This document shows, piece by piece, positions 7,753 to 9,765 of a stretch of DNA of 9,765 bases. The translations under genes and the position numbers were made by a program. The stretch comes from Anaerolineae bacterium (lineage in GTDB: Bacteria > Chloroflexota > Anaerolineae > 4572-78 > J111). Below the pieces are notes generated by a model, which was not told the origin of the DNA, did no database searches, and saw only the letters and a program-made list of their open reading frames with translations. Positions within the stretch are counted from its first letter, which is position 1. The number at the start of each line of letters is the position of its first letter. The stretch is taken from positions 1-9,765 of the forward strand of contig JAGRCC010000761.1 of the NCBI GenBank assembly GCA_020433785.1. Direction: 5' to 3'.

Positions 7753-7777
7753 CATCTTTCTCGCCTATAGCTAAGAT
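7749..7777 (+). promoter_or_regulatory. Candidate sigma70-type promoter for the PhoB-type regulator/lipid kinase operon
   Basis: A perfect -35 TTGACA (7749-7754), a 17-nt spacer, and TAAGAT (7772-7777; four of six to TATAAT). Transcription would start near 7784, leaving about 58 nt of leader before the ATG at 7842. The upstream arm AGAGTTGA overlaps the -35 box. It is the only plausible promoter in front of the two-gene unit. Confidence 0.55.
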
Positions 7778-7841
7778 ATAAAATCGACTTTTTGATAATT
7801 GAACCCCTCAACAAAATTTGGTGCTCAAAAGCGAGACAGTT

Positions 7842-8555
7842 ATGGATAAAGAAAACGCTAAGGTCATCTTAATTGCCGATGATGAAAACCGGATGCGCCG
7901 TTTTATGCAGATGAATCTAGAGTTGGAAGGATATCGCGTGATTGAAGCCAGTAATGGTCTGGAAGCCATTGAACGGGTGCGCGACGACCTGCCCGACCTG
8001 GTGCTGCTCGATGTCATGATGCCGGAACTAGATGGTTTCGAAGCGTTGCGCATTATTCGCGAAACATCGACTGTTCCGGTTATTATGCTCACCGTTCGTG
8101 ACGATGAAGATGACAAGGTCAAGGGCTTGGGTTTGGGCGCTGACGACTATGTGACCAAACCATTTAGCCCCCGCGAGTTGTCTAGCCGAATCCAGGCTGT
8201 CCTGCGTCGGGTCGATATGACGGCTTCTCCCTCGAGCCGGTCGCTGGTGGTGGTTGATGACTACTTGCAAATCGATTTTGAACACCGCGAAGTCATTGTT
8301 AACGGGGAAACCATTAAGCTGCGCCCCACCGAATACCGGCTGCTTTATCATCTGGTCAATAACGCCGGTCGCACCCTAACCCACGAGATGATCCTCTCCA
8401 AGGTGTGGGGCTATGAATATCGCGATGAAAGCCAGTATGTTCGGCTTTATATCACCTACCTACGCCAAAAAATCGAGCCGGATCCTAGCAACCCCAAATA
8501 TATCCTCACCGAGCGGGGTGTCGGCTACAGCTTTGTTGATTTTGATAAAAAATAA
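7842..8555 (+). CDS. Response regulator, OmpR/PhoB family (REC + winged-helix DNA-binding domain)
   Basis: A 237-residue protein of normal family length. The receiver (about 7-120) has Asp13/Asp14, phospho-Asp 57 ([14 protein letters not shown]), switch Thr84 (IMLTVRD) and Lys106-Pro107 (YVTKPFSP). The winged helix spans about 140-235: [16 protein letters not shown], then the recognition-helix region [20 protein letters not shown] and the wing with [11 protein letters not shown]. It should bind DNA as a phosphorylation-induced dimer at direct repeats. The ATG at 7842 is preferred over a TTG eight codons upstream because a GAG lies 6 nt before it and the receiver starts soon after. No histidine kinase gene adjoins it, so its kinase is encoded elsewhere or is one of the kinases at 1-4553. 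The lipid kinase gene starts 1 nt after its stop. Autoregulation through the divergent region upstream is plausible but unproven. Confidence 0.95.
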   Translation: MDKENAKVILIADDENRMRRFMQMNLELEGYRVIEASNGLEAIERVRDDLPDLVLLDVMMPELDGFEALRIIRETSTVPVIMLTVRDDEDDKVKGLGLGADDYVTKPFSPRELSSRIQAVLRRVDMTASPSSRSLVVVDDYLQIDFEHREVIVNGETIKLRPTEYRLLYHLVNNAGRTLTHEMILSKVWGYEYRDESQYVRLYITYLRQKIEPDPSNPKYILTERGVGYSFVDFDKK

Positions 8556-8556
8556 C

Positions 8557-9534
8557 ATGAAAATATGCTTAATTATCAACCCCAAAGCCGGACCTAGTTC
8601 CTTTAAGAAACAGTTAAAAAAAGCTCATCAGCATCTGCTTGGTTTAGGTTGTCACGTTAAATGTGTAGAGACGCAGGGGGTTGGCGACGCTACACGGCTG
8701 GCTCAACAAGCTGCCCTGGACGGCTTTGATACCGCCGTGGCTATCGGCGGGGACGGCACTATCAACGAAGTCTGCAACGGTCTGGCCGGCACCGAGACCG
8801 CCTTGGGGGTGCTGCCGGCCGGCACGGCCAATGTATATGCCGCCGAAGTGGGTATTCCTATCTGGCATCCATTAAACCCAGAGGCGATCATCAAAGCAGC
8901 CGATATTATCGCCCACGGGCAGCGCCGCAAGATCGATTTAGGCCAGCTGCGGCTGGCCGATGGTACCAGCCGCTATTTTCTCATGTGGTGCGGCGTTGGC
9001 ATCGACGCTGCCGTCACCCAGCGTAAACGTTCTAACAACAAAAATCGATCACTCAACTATGCGGCCTGGATCGTTTCCGGTTTGCTAACTGTTTACGATT
9101 TTCTGGGGACGCCGGCCACGATCACCACCGACAATGGTGCTATCCGGAAACGAATTATGCTGGCCGTTATGAGCAACGGCCAACTTTACGGCCGGGTTTG
9201 GCGGTTGGCCCCTCAGGCCAAAATGGATGATGGCCTACTCGATGTGGGCGTAATGACCGGCCATCGCTGGCCGTCACTGGTCAAACTGCTGGTTGGGGTA
9301 ACCTTTCGGCGGCATGTCAAAGACCCCGACTTTTTTCTTTATCGAACGGCCAAGCTGTCGCTGGCCACCCGCGATCCCCTACCCGTCCACGTCGATGCCG
9401 AAACTATCGGCCTGACGCCGATCGAAATTGAGGTGGCGCCGCTGGCCTTATCTGTAGTTATCCCCCAAAACGCGCCCACCCGTCTGTTTGAGTACAACGG
9501 GGACCCTAACCTCAAAGAGACGCTTTCGTCTTGA
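8557..9534 (+). CDS. Diacylglycerol/lipid kinase family protein (YegS/BmrU/DgkB-like)
   Basis: A 325-residue protein with the DAGK catalytic fold, the usual length for bacterial soluble lipid kinases. It opens with the nucleotide-binding strand KICLIINPKAG, carries the signature GGDGTINEV (64-72), then GVLPAGTANVYAAEVGIP, which contributes to the nucleotide site, and ends with the typical beta-sandwich segment around HVDAETIG. By family it transfers phosphate from ATP to a lipid alcohol such as diacylglycerol at the membrane face; whether the substrate is diacylglycerol, phosphatidylglycerol or sphingoid cannot be told. The ATG at 8557 is chosen because the conserved first strand begins at once; a longer frame to 8413 only overlaps the regulator gene. 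The 1-nt gap and lack of a Shine-Dalgarno site point to translational coupling with the regulator. Confidence 0.92.
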   Translation: MKICLIINPKAGPSSFKKQLKKAHQHLLGLGCHVKCVETQGVGDATRLAQQAALDGFDTAVAIGGDGTINEVCNGLAGTETALGVLPAGTANVYAAEVGIPIWHPLNPEAIIKAADIIAHGQRRKIDLGQLRLADGTSRYFLMWCGVGIDAAVTQRKRSNNKNRSLNYAAWIVSGLLTVYDFLGTPATITTDNGAIRKRIMLAVMSNGQLYGRVWRLAPQAKMDDGLLDVGVMTGHRWPSLVKLLVGVTFRRHVKDPDFFLYRTAKLSLATRDPLPVHVDAETIGLTPIEIEVAPLALSVVIPQNAPTRLFEYNGDPNLKETLSS

Positions 9535-9564
9535 TCACCGTTCAACGGAATTACCTTTTTTAAT

Positions 9565-9610
9565 CGGTGGGCGTCCCCCTCGCACCGGCTGCTGCCCCAC
9601 CGCTTGTTTT
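9565..9610 (+). terminator. Possible rho-independent terminator after the lipid kinase
   Basis: CGGTGGG (9565-9571) pairs perfectly with CCCACCG (9596-9602), a 7-bp GC-rich stem with a 24-nt loop, followed by CTTGTTTT. The large loop and interrupted T-tract make it moderate at best. A smaller hairpin, CCGT-TCA-ACGG (9538-9548), with TTTTTT seven nt later, is an alternative. Confidence 0.4.
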
Positions 9611-9656
9611 AAGCACCCCCAATCTAATTTCAGTCGATTACAGTTTTACATAAATT

Positions 9657-9755
9657 GAACACAGATCATCCAGATCGCCCGGATAAATACGGATTTTATT
9701 AAATTAAATCAGACCTTATCCGTAAAAATCTAAACAATCCGTGTCATCTGTGTTC
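9657..9755. repeat. 99-bp AT-rich imperfect palindrome with perfect 10-bp ends (dispersed repeat or MITE-like)
   Basis: GAACACAGAT (9657-9666) and ATCTGTGTTC (9746-9755) are perfect reverse complements bounding a 99-bp element. An inner pair, TACGGAT (9688-9694) and ATCCGTA (9718-9724), surrounds an AT-rich centre. Between the two arm pairs the match is only partial. Words such as ATCCGTGTCATCTGTGTTC belong, as far as I recall, to a type of intergenic repeat seen in many bacterial genomes. No reading frame is present. Its base composition differs sharply from the neighbouring genes. It could be a REP/MITE-like element or a transcribed hairpin. Confidence 0.6.
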
Positions 9756-9765
9756 TATCATTTCT

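Noticed and set aside
7606..7755. Fifty-residue N-terminal extension of the minus-strand receiver (ATG at 7755)
   Set aside because: The extension has no receiver homology, is richer in rare-looking AGA/AGG/ATA codons, and covers both candidate divergent promoters. The ATG at 7605 places the receiver fold at the N-terminus. Not fully excluded, since AGGCGAG precedes the ATG at 7755.
7818..7841. TTG start eight codons upstream of the PhoB-type regulator
   Set aside because: The ATG at 7842 has a better-placed purine stretch and gives the normal family N-terminus.
8413..8556. Extended start of the lipid kinase frame, overlapping the regulator gene by 143 nt
   Set aside because: The extra 48 residues lie out of frame within the conserved winged helix of the regulator and do not resemble DAGK sequence; the conserved first strand begins at the ATG at 8557.

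Overview
The window is a dense cluster of signal-transduction genes, probably from a Chloroflexota bacterium (Anaerolineae/Caldilineae-like). That assignment is an inference from protein style: multi-domain hybrid kinases with a [16 protein letters not shown] G2 box, REC-SpoIIE phosphatases, intermediate GC, frequent GGCCGG/GCCGGC words, GTG and TTG starts and weak Shine-Dalgarno sites. No rRNA, tRNA, CRISPR array, transposase or phage gene is visible.

Layout. (1) 1-4553, plus strand: the 3' part of a hybrid histidine kinase (partial HisKA, HATPase, two REC domains), then 14 nt later a complete 1022-residue membrane kinase (seven N-terminal membrane segments, dCache-like sensor, an eighth membrane segment, HAMP, GAF, HisKA, HATPase). 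The kinase cores of the two are paralogous. (2) 4554-4648: intergenic gap with a good sigma70-like promoter (TTGATA, 17 nt, TAAAAT). (3) 4649-6393, plus strand: a single-domain CheY-like receiver and a REC + SpoIIE/PP2C phosphatase (RsbU-like), 29 nt apart. (4) 6408-7605, minus strand: a two-gene unit holding another single-domain receiver and an unrecognised 265-residue protein with a concanavalin A-like look, converging on the phosphatase gene with a 14-nt gap. (5) 7606-7841: divergent control region with one candidate promoter per strand; both -35 regions lie inside the same word, AGAGTTGA. (6) 7842-9534, plus strand: an OmpR/PhoB-type response regulator and, 1 nt later, a YegS/BmrU-type lipid (diacylglycerol) kinase. 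(7) 9535-9765: non-coding; a possible terminator, then a roughly 99-bp AT-rich imperfect palindrome with perfect 10-bp ends, resembling a dispersed repeat or MITE.

How it may work (inference): the membrane kinase ends without a receiver, so the single-domain receiver and the REC-phosphatase downstream are natural phosphoacceptors. Output through the phosphatase would normally go to an anti-sigma-factor antagonist (partner switching), but no such gene lies in the window. Six REC domains in under 10 kb, only two on proteins with a recognisable output domain, suggest a branched phosphorelay. The PhoB-type regulator has no adjacent kinase and is tied by operon structure to a lipid kinase. The annotation is mostly recognisable families; the least explained items are the ConA-like protein, the divergent control region and the terminal palindrome.
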